Positions 16,762 through 24,313 of a stretch of 47,281 bases of DNA are shown one piece after another (positions within the stretch are counted from its first letter, which is position 1; each line of letters begins with the position of its first letter). This stretch comes from Firmicutes bacterium UBA2598 (GTDB lineage: Bacteria; Bacillota; PH28-bin88). Below the pieces are notes generated by a model that did no database searches, was not told where the DNA came from, and saw only the letters and a list, made by a program, of their open reading frames with translations. The stretch lies in contig DDKM01000091.1 of NCBI GenBank assembly GCA_002339345.1, positions 1 to 47,281 of the forward strand. Reading direction: 5' to 3'. The position numbers and the translations under genes are program-made.

Positions 16762-16791
16762 GGGGCTGACTGAAATGTCAACCCCCTTTTT
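16762..16791 (+). terminator. Terminator after the ccm operon
   Basis: GGGG-C-TGAC (16762-16770) pairs with GTCA-A-CCCC (16777-16785) with one internal mismatch, followed by CTTTTTG. A weaker CTGCC/GGCAG hairpin with TTTT lies just before it at 16738-16756. Confidence 0.75.
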
Positions 16792-16858
16792 GTTCCGTGG
16801 TGGGCGATTGCGCTGGCAATGGCTCAAGGAATTACCAGTGGGTAGGCTGGTCTTCCCA

Positions 16859-16867
16859 TGCTATAAT
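16859..16867 (+). promoter_or_regulatory. Extended -10 promoter of the peptidase MA-like gene
   Basis: TGCTATAAT is a perfect extended -10 box. No good -35 is visible at the normal distance, which is common for extended -10 promoters. The start codon is 46 bases downstream. Confidence 0.6.
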
Positions 16868-16912
16868 GGTCCCCGGGAAAGGAAAAACCGAACCGGGGAG
16901 GGGGGACCCCCG

Positions 16913-17800
16913 ATGCCCAAAATGGAGGGGGGCTGGGTCAGGCGCGCCTGGGCCGCGGTACCGCTGGGACTGCCTATGCTGTTGGTGGCCGGCCTCGTGC
17001 TGGTTACGCTGAACCTGCGCAATCCCGGCAACGCCAGGGGCGTCATGTACGACATCTTCCGGGATGTGGCCAAAAGGAATATGTTACTGTTTACCTCTAC
17101 CTGGCCTACTGCCGAAAGCCAGCACTTTGTGCTACGCTATCGCCCGGAGGACGGGGCTGTGGCTCCATTGGTGCTGGAGACCGCCGAAGAAGTTTATGAA
17201 GGGGTGACCGGTCTATTGGGGTACCGGCCTGGCCGTAAGGTCCCGGTGGTGATGTACCCTGATCGGCTGTCCCTCGGCCGCAGTTTCGGTTGGGCGGGGG
17301 ACGAGTCCGCCATGGGTGTTTACTGGGCAGGGGTGATCAGGGTGCTCTCCCCCGCCGACTGGTTAAGGGGTACTGCTTGGTCGGAGATGTCCGCCCATTT
17401 TAAGGCCAAAGGACCCATGGCCCATGAGTTGGCCCACCTGCTGGTGGACTATAGGGCCCGGGGCAATTACCCCCGATGGTTGACCGAAGGGATAGCCCAG
17501 TATGTGGAGCGGGAAGTAGTTGGCTTTGAGTTTCCGTTGCCGCCTGAAAGGGGGGAGTGGTACCCCCTGGGGCAGATGGACAAAACCTTCGACGCCCTGC
17601 CCGATCAGAGCCTGGCCTACCACCAGTCCCTGCTGATGGTGGATTACCTGGCGGAATTAAAAGGGTACCCGGTTTTGATGGATATGCTGGATCTCCTTGG
17701 GGCAGGCTTGTCCCTGGAGTGGACCATGGTGCAGCTTTACGGTTTGGATATGACGGGATTCTGGAATGGTTTTCAAACATGGGCGGCGGCAAGGAATTAG
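16913..17800 (+). CDS. Membrane-anchored peptidase MA-like metalloprotease
   Basis: The 295-residue protein has a membrane helix near residues 18-38 and an outer domain with the zinc motif HELAH (171-175) and a downstream glutamate in WLTEGIA (E192). This is the gluzincin layout of the peptidase MA family. The upstream block HFVLRYRPED is also seen in such proteins. Substrates are not known. ATG 16913 follows a purine-rich GGGGAGGGGGG run; a longer ORF from 16775 overlaps the terminator and promoter and is rejected. The gene stands alone between a terminator and the BlaI/M56 pair. Confidence 0.82.
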   Translation: MPKMEGGWVRRAWAAVPLGLPMLLVAGLVLVTLNLRNPGNARGVMYDIFRDVAKRNMLLFTSTWPTAESQHFVLRYRPEDGAVAPLVLETAEEVYEGVTGLLGYRPGRKVPVVMYPDRLSLGRSFGWAGDESAMGVYWAGVIRVLSPADWLRGTAWSEMSAHFKAKGPMAHELAHLLVDYRARGNYPRWLTEGIAQYVEREVVGFEFPLPPERGEWYPLGQMDKTFDALPDQSLAYHQSLLMVDYLAELKGYPVLMDMLDLLGAGLSLEWTMVQLYGLDMTGFWNGFQTWAAARN

Positions 17801-17813
17801 CCGCCCCTTTTTT
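17781..17813 (+). terminator. Terminator overlapping the stop codon of the peptidase gene
   Basis: GGCGGC (17782-17787) pairs with GCCGCC (17800-17805), followed by CCTTTTTT. The TAG stop at 17798-17800 is partly within the stem. Confidence 0.8.
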
Positions 17814-17822
17814 CAGGCAAAA

Positions 17823-17856
17823 TACTATTGCGTGTAGTACTAAGCAGCAGTATAAT
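17823..17856 (+). promoter_or_regulatory. Promoter and BlaI-type operator of the BlaI/M56 genes
   Basis: TTGCGT (17828-17833) and TATAAT (17851-17856), 17 bases apart, form the promoter. The -35 box lies inside the inverted repeat TACTATTGCGTGTAGTA (17823-17839; TACTA-N7-TAGTA). Autoregulation through such a site is normal for BlaI-family repressors. The same sequence with two base changes is present at 8109-8125 before the ccm operon. Confidence 0.75.
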
Positions 17857-17897
17857 TAACCAGGGAAGTCTTGAAACCTTGGGAGGTTAGGACCGGC

Positions 17898-18323
17898 ATG
17901 GAGAAGGTTTTGGGGGAATTCCGTCCTTTGCAAAAGGGCCTGGGCAAGGTCCTGGGCCACCTGGAATCGGCTGTGATGGAGATTATGTGGCAAATCGGCC
18001 GGGGTTCCGTGCGGGATGTCCACGAACTATTGCTGAAGGAAAGGCGGATAGCCTATACAACGGTGATGACCATCATGAGCCGCTTGGCGGACAAGGGTCT
18101 TTTGGCCAAGGAGAAGGAAGGGGCAGCTTATTTTTATACCCCTGTCCACTCCCGGGAGGAATTTGCCTCCTCCATTGTTAAGCGGGTGGTGGATGGCTTG
18201 TTGGAGGATTATGCCGAGGCTACCTTCGCCCATTTTGTAAAGAGGTTGCAAGGGGAAGATGTGCAAAAGCTGCAGCAGCTGGAGCGCCTGATCGAACAGC
18301 GGCGCCGGGAGGGAGAGGTCTGA
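17898..18323 (+). CDS. BlaI/MecI/CopY-family transcriptional repressor
   Basis: The 141-residue protein has the BlaI-type winged helix: LESAVMEIMWQIGRGSVRDVHELL, then AYTTVMTIMSRLADKGLL as the recognition region and a wing with AAYFYTPV. A C-terminal dimerisation helix follows. These repressors bind as dimers and are inactivated by cleavage by a partner M56 protease. ATG 17898 follows GGGAGGT; an earlier TTG at 17871 would add nine residues. The partner gene follows after two bases. The target is likely this promoter and the ccm promoter, not a beta-lactamase, since none is present. Confidence 0.93.
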   Translation: MEKVLGEFRPLQKGLGKVLGHLESAVMEIMWQIGRGSVRDVHELLLKERRIAYTTVMTIMSRLADKGLLAKEKEGAAYFYTPVHSREEFASSIVKRVVDGLLEDYAEATFAHFVKRLQGEDVQKLQQLERLIEQRRREGEV

Positions 18324-18325
18324 TC

Positions 18326-19312
18326 ATGACATTTTCACCTCACCTGGCGGCCCTTGTGCATGTGTACATTAGCTACACTCTGGTGGGGGGCACCATTTTG
18401 TACCTACTGGCTGTGGCACATGGCAGGCTAGGCAGTTACCGAGCTGATGGGTATGCACCCCTCCTGTTTTTAAGCCTGATGTTTCCGCTCCCCGCCTATT
18501 ATCTGATCCACCTGGTTGTTCCTGCCATCGGCTGGCAGTTGCCCACCCTCGGACCGCCGTCCACCTGGCCCCTACCCTTGCAAGTACTCTGCCGCCTGGG
18601 GGAAAGGGCGGCGGTGAGCGGGGGGGTCCTCGGCGTAGTGTTGGTGGCGGTGGTCCTGGGCAGGGTGTTTGTGAGCTGGTTGGCAGTCCGGCAATTGGTG
18701 GCCCGCCTCCGGCAGGACAACCTGCCGTATAGCGGTCAAATCCGCCGGTTGTGGTTGGACCTGGCCAGTCGGATGGGTGTTCGGGGCGCGGAACTCCACA
18801 TTACCGGCAGGCAGGATGCCTGTTGCTTCACCTGTGGTTTTTGGCGGCCGGTAGTTGTAATCAGCCGGGGGCTGGTGGAAAACCTGGAGCCGGAGGAGAT
18901 CGAGGCGGTGCTGGCCCATGAGTTAGCCCACATCAGGCGGAAGGACATTCTGACGGGCATGGTGGTTGGAATTTTTCGTGACCTGGCCTTTTTCAGCCCG
19001 GCAGCCCATCTGGCGGCGGGCAAACTGGCAGAAAGCCGCGAATTGCAGGCGGATGCCCTGGCGGTCACCATCACCGGTAAACCGCTGACCTATGCCGGCA
19101 CACTGATCAAGGTATGGCGCGGGATGCCTGGCGGTCAGGCCGGGCAGGTACTGGACCCGGGGGTGGCTTGGATGGGTGGTGGCCAGGTGGCCAGGAGGGT
19201 GGATTACCTGCTGCACACTAGACCCACCTCCGCCGGTATTCTGTGGACCCTGGTAATGGCGTTGGCCATCGTGGCCATCCTGCCGGTCTTGAACGTGGTT
19301 TGCCAGTTTTAG
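18326..19312 (+). CDS. M56/BlaR1-like membrane metallopeptidase
   Basis: The 328-residue protein has several membrane helices and a cytoplasmic-type zinc protease domain with HELAH (residues 198-202, in the typical VLAHELAHIRRKD context) and the third-ligand region ESRELQADALAV. It lacks the penicillin-binding sensor of BlaR1, so it senses something else or relies on a partner. Family knowledge: such proteases cut the neighbouring BlaI repressor to induce its regulon. ATG 18326 is behind GGGAGAGG. A possible input linked to heme or cytochrome status is inferred only from the shared operator at the ccm operon. Confidence 0.9.
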   Translation: MTFSPHLAALVHVYISYTLVGGTILYLLAVAHGRLGSYRADGYAPLLFLSLMFPLPAYYLIHLVVPAIGWQLPTLGPPSTWPLPLQVLCRLGERAAVSGGVLGVVLVAVVLGRVFVSWLAVRQLVARLRQDNLPYSGQIRRLWLDLASRMGVRGAELHITGRQDACCFTCGFWRPVVVISRGLVENLEPEEIEAVLAHELAHIRRKDILTGMVVGIFRDLAFFSPAAHLAAGKLAESRELQADALAVTITGKPLTYAGTLIKVWRGMPGGQAGQVLDPGVAWMGGGQVARRVDYLLHTRPTSAGILWTLVMALAIVAILPVLNVVCQF

Positions 19313-19354
19313 CCTGGTTGTTGTTGAGCACTCAAACAAGGGAGGAAACACTAC

Positions 19355-19945
19355 ATGAAGGACAGAAAGCAGGAATTCTTGCAGGATGAACGGCGGTACA
19401 AGGGTCCCAACCGGGTGGTGATCTTTATGTTCTTCCTGGTTGCGGTGGTGGGCTTGACCTGGTTTATGATGGCTAACCAGCAGACGGTAGCCATCGTCAA
19501 GCGCTATGAGGGTGGTAACTACAACATCGGCAAGAGTGTTAAGTACAAGGGTGGCCAGTACATTGACATGGTGGATTTTCCATACGTGGTTCAGGACGGG
19601 AAAATGGTTTTTCCGGTAGATAAGGTGATCGAGGCCAAACTGGTCAACATGGATACGGGGTATGTGGCTGCAGGCCTGAAAAAGGCGATAACAGCCTATA
19701 TCGCTCCTTCAGGCAGGCTGGTGGTGGCGTTGGCCATCTGCGAACCCTGCCGGTCCACCAACTTCTACATTGATGGATATGTTTTGGTATGTAAGGTCTG
19801 TGGGTCCCGCTGGTTATTGAATGATTTGCAGGGGGTTTCCGGCGGTTGCCTGGCATACCCGCCCGAGGAACTGCCTTATGAGGTAAAAGATGGTATGATC
19901 TATGTTCCGGACAAGATCATTCAAGATTGGGCTCCCAGGGTTTAA
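19355..19945 (+). CDS. DUF2318-family membrane-anchored cysteine-rich protein
   Basis: The 196-residue protein has an N-terminal membrane helix (about residues 22-40) and an outer domain with the DUF2318 pattern: CEPC (129, 132), a short strand pair, CKVC (146, 149) and a later C165 followed by a proline-rich segment. The four cysteines probably bind a metal or Fe-S group. In other bacteria, for example the Campylobacter p19 locus, DUF2318 proteins are encoded beside FtsX-type permeases and an ABC ATPase in iron or copper uptake systems. The three genes downstream show this same order. The start follows a GGGAGG ribosome site. Confidence 0.85.
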   Translation: MKDRKQEFLQDERRYKGPNRVVIFMFFLVAVVGLTWFMMANQQTVAIVKRYEGGNYNIGKSVKYKGGQYIDMVDFPYVVQDGKMVFPVDKVIEAKLVNMDTGYVAAGLKKAITAYIAPSGRLVVALAICEPCRSTNFYIDGYVLVCKVCGSRWLLNDLQGVSGGCLAYPPEELPYEVKDGMIYVPDKIIQDWAPRV

Positions 19946-19984
19946 GTTCAAACTCCGGTTACCGGCTGGAAAGGGGGAAGCATT

Positions 19985-21133
19985 TTGCGCCTGGACAGCA
20001 TTGCCCTGAAAAACCTGGGAAGGCGAAAGGCTAAACTGGTATTCCTGCTTTTGGGTATCACCATGGCCATCGGCACCGTTGTCACCATGTACTCTATCAT
20101 TACAACCATGAACGTAAAGTTGGCCGATACCTTTGACGAGATCGGGGCCAACATTATCGTGGTGCCCAAAGACGAGGATACCTTCACCTATGGTGGGTTT
20201 ATTCTGCCGGGCACGCGGGAAAGCGGGCTTAAGAACGATGATGTCATCGCCATCAATACCATCCCCAACCGGGAAAACATCGCTACTGTTTCACCTAAAG
20301 CCCTGGGTTTAATGGAGATCAAGGGTCAGCGGGTGATGGCCGTCGGTGTGGACTTTCCCTCGGAGTTACGCTTAAAGCGGTGGTGGACATGGATCGGGGA
20401 GCAGCCTAACAAGATGGAGGACCTGCTGGTGGGATCCCGGGCAGCTCGTACTTTGGGTTTACAGCCTGGTGACACAATTAATGTTGGGGAACAAACTCTT
20501 GTCGTCCGGGCGGTGCTGGCAGAGCAGGGTACCGAGGAGGACGGACTGGTATTTGCCAATTTGCTGGCGGTCCAGCAGATGACCGGTAGAGTGGGGGTAC
20601 TGGATATGATCGAAGTGGCTGCCTATTGCACCACTTGCCCGGTGGAGGAGATTGCCCGCCAGATCGGTGAATCCATTCCCGCAGCAAAAGTCACTCCTTT
20701 GGCAGAGGCGGTCCGTGCCAGGCGGGATGTAGTAGATAAGTTCACCAGTTTTGCCATTGGGGTTTCCGCCGTTGTAGGCTTAATTGGTTTCTTGGTGGTA
20801 ATGTTGACCATGCTCTCGTCTGTCACCGAGCGCACCAGGGAAATAGGTATCTATCGGGCTATCGGGTACCGCCGCAGCCACATCTACGAAATAGTTTTAA
20901 CTGAGGCTACCCTTGTGGGGCTTCTGGGTGGGCTGTTGGGCTATGCAGGGGGGACCTTGGCAGCACGACTGGCGGGCCCGGGGATTGCAGGTATGGCGAT
21001 AAATATTCCTTGGAATCCTTGGCTTGGCGCTATCGTGATTATTGGTGGGGTGCTGGTAGCACTGGCCGCTTCAGCCTATCCCTCCCGCCAGGCAGCCAAT
21101 CTGGATCCGGCAGAAGCGCTACGATTTATATAG
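19985..21133 (+). CDS. FtsX/MacB-type ABC transporter permease
   Basis: The 382-residue protein has one membrane helix at the N-terminus, a large outer domain of about 200 residues, and three helices in the C-terminal FtsX domain (TERTREIGIYRAIGYRR loop, ending in YPSRQAANLDPAEALR). This is the MacB/FtsX (type VII) plan, which transmits force across the membrane and need not move small solutes. The start is TTG 19985 after AAAGGGGG. A paralogous permease follows two genes later, so a heterodimer is likely. Confidence 0.9.
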   Translation: MRLDSIALKNLGRRKAKLVFLLLGITMAIGTVVTMYSIITTMNVKLADTFDEIGANIIVVPKDEDTFTYGGFILPGTRESGLKNDDVIAINTIPNRENIATVSPKALGLMEIKGQRVMAVGVDFPSELRLKRWWTWIGEQPNKMEDLLVGSRAARTLGLQPGDTINVGEQTLVVRAVLAEQGTEEDGLVFANLLAVQQMTGRVGVLDMIEVAAYCTTCPVEEIARQIGESIPAAKVTPLAEAVRARRDVVDKFTSFAIGVSAVVGLIGFLVVMLTMLSSVTERTREIGIYRAIGYRRSHIYEIVLTEATLVGLLGGLLGYAGGTLAARLAGPGIAGMAINIPWNPWLGAIVIIGGVLVALAASAYPSRQAANLDPAEALRFI

Positions 21134-21146
21134 GGGAGGTTGTGGC

Positions 21147-21851
21147 ATGAGTCTCATTTCACTTCAAGGAGTATCAAAGATATATGATAGCGGGGAAGGC
21201 AAGGTAGCCGCACTGCAAGAGATCTCCCTGGAAATAGCCACTGGCGAATTTGTTGCGGTAATGGGCCACTCCGGTTCGGGCAAAAGCACCCTGCTCAGCA
21301 TCCTGGGGGCGCTAAATCCGCCCACTACCGGGAAGGTTATGGTAGACGGCATCCCTGTCTATGACCTTTCCATCGAGCGGCGCGCCGATTTTCGCAGCAT
21401 GTACATTGGGTTTGTTTTTCAGCAATTTCAGTTGATCCCTTACCTCACTGCCATGGAAAATGTAATGCTGCCCCTGGCCATTTTAAAAGACTCCCATGCC
21501 CAACAGGCTGCCAAGGCCAAGGAAGTATTGGCTAAAGTTGGTCTGGGCAATAAACTGCACCGCCTACCCAACCAACTGTCCGGTGGCGAACAGGAGCGGG
21601 TAGCTATAGCCAGGGCCATCGTTAACCAACCTCCCCTGGTATTGGCCGATGAGCCAACCGGAGCCCTGGATACCAAAACCGGCCAGGAGATTATGGAACT
21701 GTTTCGATCTTTGCACCGTGAGGGTCTGACCATAGTTATGGTTACCCACAACAAGGATACTCTTCCCTATGTGGAACGTACCATCTACATGCGGGACGGC
21801 AGGCTGGAGGCTGACACCCTTTCGGCCAAAACCGCCGGTGCAGCCCATTAA
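21147..21851 (+). CDS. ABC transporter ATPase (MacB/LolD type)
   Basis: The 234-residue ATPase has Walker A GHSGSGKST, the signature LSGGEQERVAIARA and Walker B VLADEPTGALD, with the LolD/MacB-like sequence around PTTGKVMVDGIPVYDLS. It lies between two FtsX-type permeases with gaps of 13 and 17 bases, so it drives that heterodimer. ATG 21147 follows GGGGAGGT. Confidence 0.95.
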   Translation: MSLISLQGVSKIYDSGEGKVAALQEISLEIATGEFVAVMGHSGSGKSTLLSILGALNPPTTGKVMVDGIPVYDLSIERRADFRSMYIGFVFQQFQLIPYLTAMENVMLPLAILKDSHAQQAAKAKEVLAKVGLGNKLHRLPNQLSGGEQERVAIARAIVNQPPLVLADEPTGALDTKTGQEIMELFRSLHREGLTIVMVTHNKDTLPYVERTIYMRDGRLEADTLSAKTAGAAH

Positions 21852-21868
21852 CCGGAGGGAGATAATCA

Positions 21869-23023
21869 ATGCGGCTATGGGATATTTCCATTGGCAACTT
21901 GAAAGTGCGTAAAACCAAGATGCTGCTCTTGGTAGCGGGGATGGCAGTAGGGGTAGCAACCATTGTAACCCTAACCGCCATCACCTCGGCCATGCAGGCC
22001 GAGGTAGCCCGGTATTTCCGCGACAGCGGCGTTCGCCTGGTGTTGGCACCCTATGCAGAGAAGTTATCCCTGGCCTATAACGGGGTAACGGTGGCTGCCG
22101 GGGTGACAGTAGAAGCCGATGCCCTAGAGCCTGAAGTATTGGACAAAACCCGGGAGTTAGCAGATAGCATGGGCATTCGTACCATTGCTCCAAAGTTTGT
22201 TACCCAGGCCCAAGTTAAGGACAGAACCATGCTCATCGCCGGGGTGGATTTTTCTGCGGAGGTGGCGATCAATAGGTACTGGCAGGTGACAGGCCGTTAT
22301 GCCGAACAGCCCGATGAAGTTGTGCTGGGGTACCTGATTGCTGAGCGGCAAGGGTTATCTGCCGGTGACACCGTTACGGTAGAGGGCCAGCCCTTTAAGG
22401 TAGCGGGCGTGCTGGCGGAAACGGGCGATAAACAGGACCGGCTCATTTTTGCACCCCTGGCAATGGTACAACGCTTGGCTGACAAAGAGGGTACACTGAA
22501 CATGATAGAGGTGGTGGTGGATCGGGACTCCTCCCAACAGGCATTGGCTGTGTTGCAGCAGGCGCTGCCGGAGGTGCGGACCTCAGAAGTGAAGGGGCCG
22601 ATGGAAGGTCGGCGGGAAGTGGCCGACCGGTTCCAGCGGTTCAGCTGGTTGGTGATCCTGGCGGTGTTTGGGATCGGCTCGCTGATCGTGATGACCACCA
22701 TGATGGCTTCTGTCAATGAACGCACCAGGGAGATCGGTATTTTTCGGGCCATCGGTTTTCGCCGCACCCACATCATGCGCATCATATTGACTGAAGCCGG
22801 TCTGGTCAGCGGCGCCAGCGGCGTGGTCGGATACATCACGGGGATGCTGGTGGCGGTTACCGCCGGAGCAACGGTAGCCGACATCTCTGGCGGCGTTCCC
22901 TGGGACCCTTTGCTGGCGGTGGGTGTAATCACCCTGTCAGTGGCGGCGGGCCTGCTGGCCAGTCTTTATCCGGCGGTAAAAGCTGCCAACCTGGAGCCCA
23001 TGGAAGCATTGCGCTTTTTCTAA
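21869..23023 (+). CDS. FtsX/MacB-type ABC transporter permease, second subunit
   Basis: The 384-residue protein is a paralogue of the permease encoded at 19985: same N-terminal helix, outer domain and FtsX domain (NERTREIGIFRAIGFRR, ending YPAVKAANLEPMEALRFF). It probably pairs with it around one ATPase dimer. ATG 21869 follows GGAGGG. It closes the unit; the next gene has its own control region. Confidence 0.9.
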   Translation: MRLWDISIGNLKVRKTKMLLLVAGMAVGVATIVTLTAITSAMQAEVARYFRDSGVRLVLAPYAEKLSLAYNGVTVAAGVTVEADALEPEVLDKTRELADSMGIRTIAPKFVTQAQVKDRTMLIAGVDFSAEVAINRYWQVTGRYAEQPDEVVLGYLIAERQGLSAGDTVTVEGQPFKVAGVLAETGDKQDRLIFAPLAMVQRLADKEGTLNMIEVVVDRDSSQQALAVLQQALPEVRTSEVKGPMEGRREVADRFQRFSWLVILAVFGIGSLIVMTTMMASVNERTREIGIFRAIGFRRTHIMRIILTEAGLVSGASGVVGYITGMLVAVTAGATVADISGGVPWDPLLAVGVITLSVAAGLLASLYPAVKAANLEPMEALRFF

Positions 23024-23050
23024 ACCACACATGCCAGATGACCCCCAACC

Positions 23051-23104
23051 TTCACAAAGTCTTCACTTCTGGTTCACGGAAATACCATACGGGATGGCTA
23101 GTAT
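23051..23104 (+). promoter_or_regulatory. Triple TTCAC direct repeat and promoter
   Basis: TTCAC occurs at 23051, 23062 and 23073, exactly 11 bases apart, followed by a -10-like TAGTAT at 23099-23104. Direct repeats with an 11-base period that end near the -35 position are typical of OmpR/PhoB-family response regulators. The GTG start of the next gene is 35 bases beyond. Confidence 0.55.
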
Positions 23105-23138
23105 GAAGGTATGTAAAAAGGGATGGAGGTGAAAACGG

Positions 23139-23381
23139 GTGCGGTTTGGCAAAGGTATGTGGCTTCCCTGTTTGATTATCCTGGGCTTTGTAGCTTACTA
23201 TGCGGTCACTTCTGGTAAAATTTCGGCAAGCCTCTTGATCCTGCTGCTATGCCCCCTAATGCACATCTTTATGATGCGGGGTATGCACGGTCATGGTCAG
23301 GGCGGCGGCAGTTGCCACGGTCACGGCCGACCGGATCAGGCGGGGGTAGAAGGACAGCAGGACCGGCCTGGAAATAAATGA
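23139..23381 (+). CDS. DUF2933-like small membrane protein with histidine-rich tail
   Basis: The 80-residue protein begins at GTG 23139, seven bases after GGAGGTG. It has two hydrophobic helices and the LLLCPLMHIFMMRGMHGHG segment seen in DUF2933 proteins, then a Gly/His/Cys-rich tail (SCHGHG) able to bind metal. Such proteins often occur with copper-handling genes. The stop overlaps the ATG of the following lipoprotein gene. Its placement after a DUF2318 transporter supports metal binding at the membrane. Confidence 0.75.
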   Translation: MRFGKGMWLPCLIILGFVAYYAVTSGKISASLLILLLCPLMHIFMMRGMHGHGQGGGSCHGHGRPDQAGVEGQQDRPGNK

Positions 23382-23899
23382 GAGGGAACAAGGGTGATCG
23401 GCGTCCAGCCATGATTGGGCGCTTCGGACAGCCTTTCCTGATACCGCTGGCGCTGCTGGCCTTGCTGGCGCTTGCGGGATGTGGGCGGCCAGCGTCCAGC
23501 CAGGGTACCGCCGTTGACAGCCAACCCATTCCGGTACCATTGGAGCAAATCGACCGGCAGGCGGCGGTAACGGTAAGGGCGATGCTGGTGAACCCGTTGG
23601 CGGAGTTTCAGCAGGAAAAATCCCTGATCTTCCAGGTCGACATGGACACCCATTCGGTGGACTTGACCGTCTACGACATCACCGGACTGGCGGTTCTGGA
23701 AACGGGCGGCAAAAAGGTGAAGGGAACCTGGCAACCGGTAAGCGAGGATTCTCATCACCGGACCGGCCTGCTCCGGTATCCCCTAGAGTTTAAGGAGGGA
23801 CCGGGTGTAAGTAAAGGCCAACCCGTAACCCTGATTTTTCCCGATGTTAACGGGGTAACTCGCACCTTCCGGTGGGAGGGAGTAGTAGTCAGGTTATAG
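23378..23899 (+). CDS. Lipoprotein of unknown function
   Basis: The 173-residue protein has a lipobox LALAGC, so the mature form would start at C34 and carry a lipid anchor on the outer membrane face. The rest is a beta-rich domain of about 140 residues (FQVDMDTHSVDLTVYDIT, RTGLLRYPLEF). I know no family name. ATG 23378 overlaps the previous stop and suits translational coupling. ATG 23411 would give a more standard signal peptide length and cannot be excluded. It may serve as metal or redox partner of the DUF2933-like protein. Confidence 0.75.
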   Translation: MRGNKGDRRPAMIGRFGQPFLIPLALLALLALAGCGRPASSQGTAVDSQPIPVPLEQIDRQAAVTVRAMLVNPLAEFQQEKSLIFQVDMDTHSVDLTVYDITGLAVLETGGKKVKGTWQPVSEDSHHRTGLLRYPLEFKEGPGVSKGQPVTLIFPDVNGVTRTFRWEGVVVRL

Positions 23900-24001
23900 G
23901 CCTTTTTACCAGGTTATTTCCGAAATCTTGGCAGGACTTAACCGATAAGAAGAGAATAGAATAGCTATGGAGTTAATCTTTACCGGAAAGGGGGATGTCT
24001 A

Positions 24002-24076
24002 GTGCTGCGTAACCACTACATGCTGCGTCCCGTAGCCCACTGCAAGGACGGCTGCTCTAGGTGGTCCCGGGCATGA
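24002..24076 (+). CDS. Candidate 24-residue peptide with a C-x3-C site
   Basis: This small frame starts at GTG 24002 behind GGAAAGGGGG and ends with TGA at 24074-24076. It encodes a basic peptide with HCKDGC at residues 13-18 and four arginines. It sits alone between the lipoprotein gene and a strong terminator (24114-24144), which suggests a short transcript that is either a peptide gene or a small RNA. No clear promoter with both boxes is visible. Function unknown and coding status uncertain. Confidence 0.35.
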   Translation: MLRNHYMLRPVAHCKDGCSRWSRA

Positions 24077-24113
24077 CCCTAAACTGCCTGCCGCTTTTAC
24101 GGCCATAAATAAG

Positions 24114-24144
24114 CAGGCTCCGGGAATACCCGGGGCCTGTTTTT
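24114..24144 (+). terminator. Strong Rho-independent terminator
   Basis: CAGGCTCCGGG (24114-24124) and CCCGGGGCCTG (24129-24139) form a long stem with an AATA loop, followed by TTTTT. Confidence 0.9.
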
Positions 24145-24149
24145 CCTTC

Positions 24150-24278
24150 AACTGGCTCTTGGCTTTTTGCGGGAGATTGTTTCCCCCGCTGAAGCTTAGA
24201 GCCAGTTAATACAGAGGCGTAGCCGCTCTTATCCCGCCGCTTAGAGAAGCGGGGGTATTAGAGCGGGTAGCCATCTGT
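24150..24278. repeat. Two adjacent large palindromes upstream of lgt
   Basis: The first has perfect 10-bp arms AACTGGCTCT (24150-24159) and AGAGCCAGTT (24198-24207) with an inner GCGGG/CCCGC stem. The second spans 24211-24278. Its arms of about 32 bases, from ACAGAGGCGTAGCCGCTCT to the matching GAGCGGGTAGCCATCTGT, pair with few mismatches around an AGAG loop. This could be the end of an IS200/IS605-type or miniature element, or a structured RNA leader. No transposase is present. Nothing else is seen between 24145 and 24313. Confidence 0.6.
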
Positions 24279-24313
24279 GATAAATTTGTTTTTGGGAAAG
24301 GGGTGGTAGGGAA

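Noticed and set aside
24071..24085. Reading through TGA as selenocysteine in the 24-residue frame.
   Set aside because: It would add only one further residue before a stop and no SECIS-type hairpin is positioned for it; the nearest hairpin is the terminator.
24145..24313. A T-box or known riboswitch controlling lgt.
   Set aside because: No T-box sequence, specifier loop or conserved riboswitch core could be found; the region is explained by palindromes.
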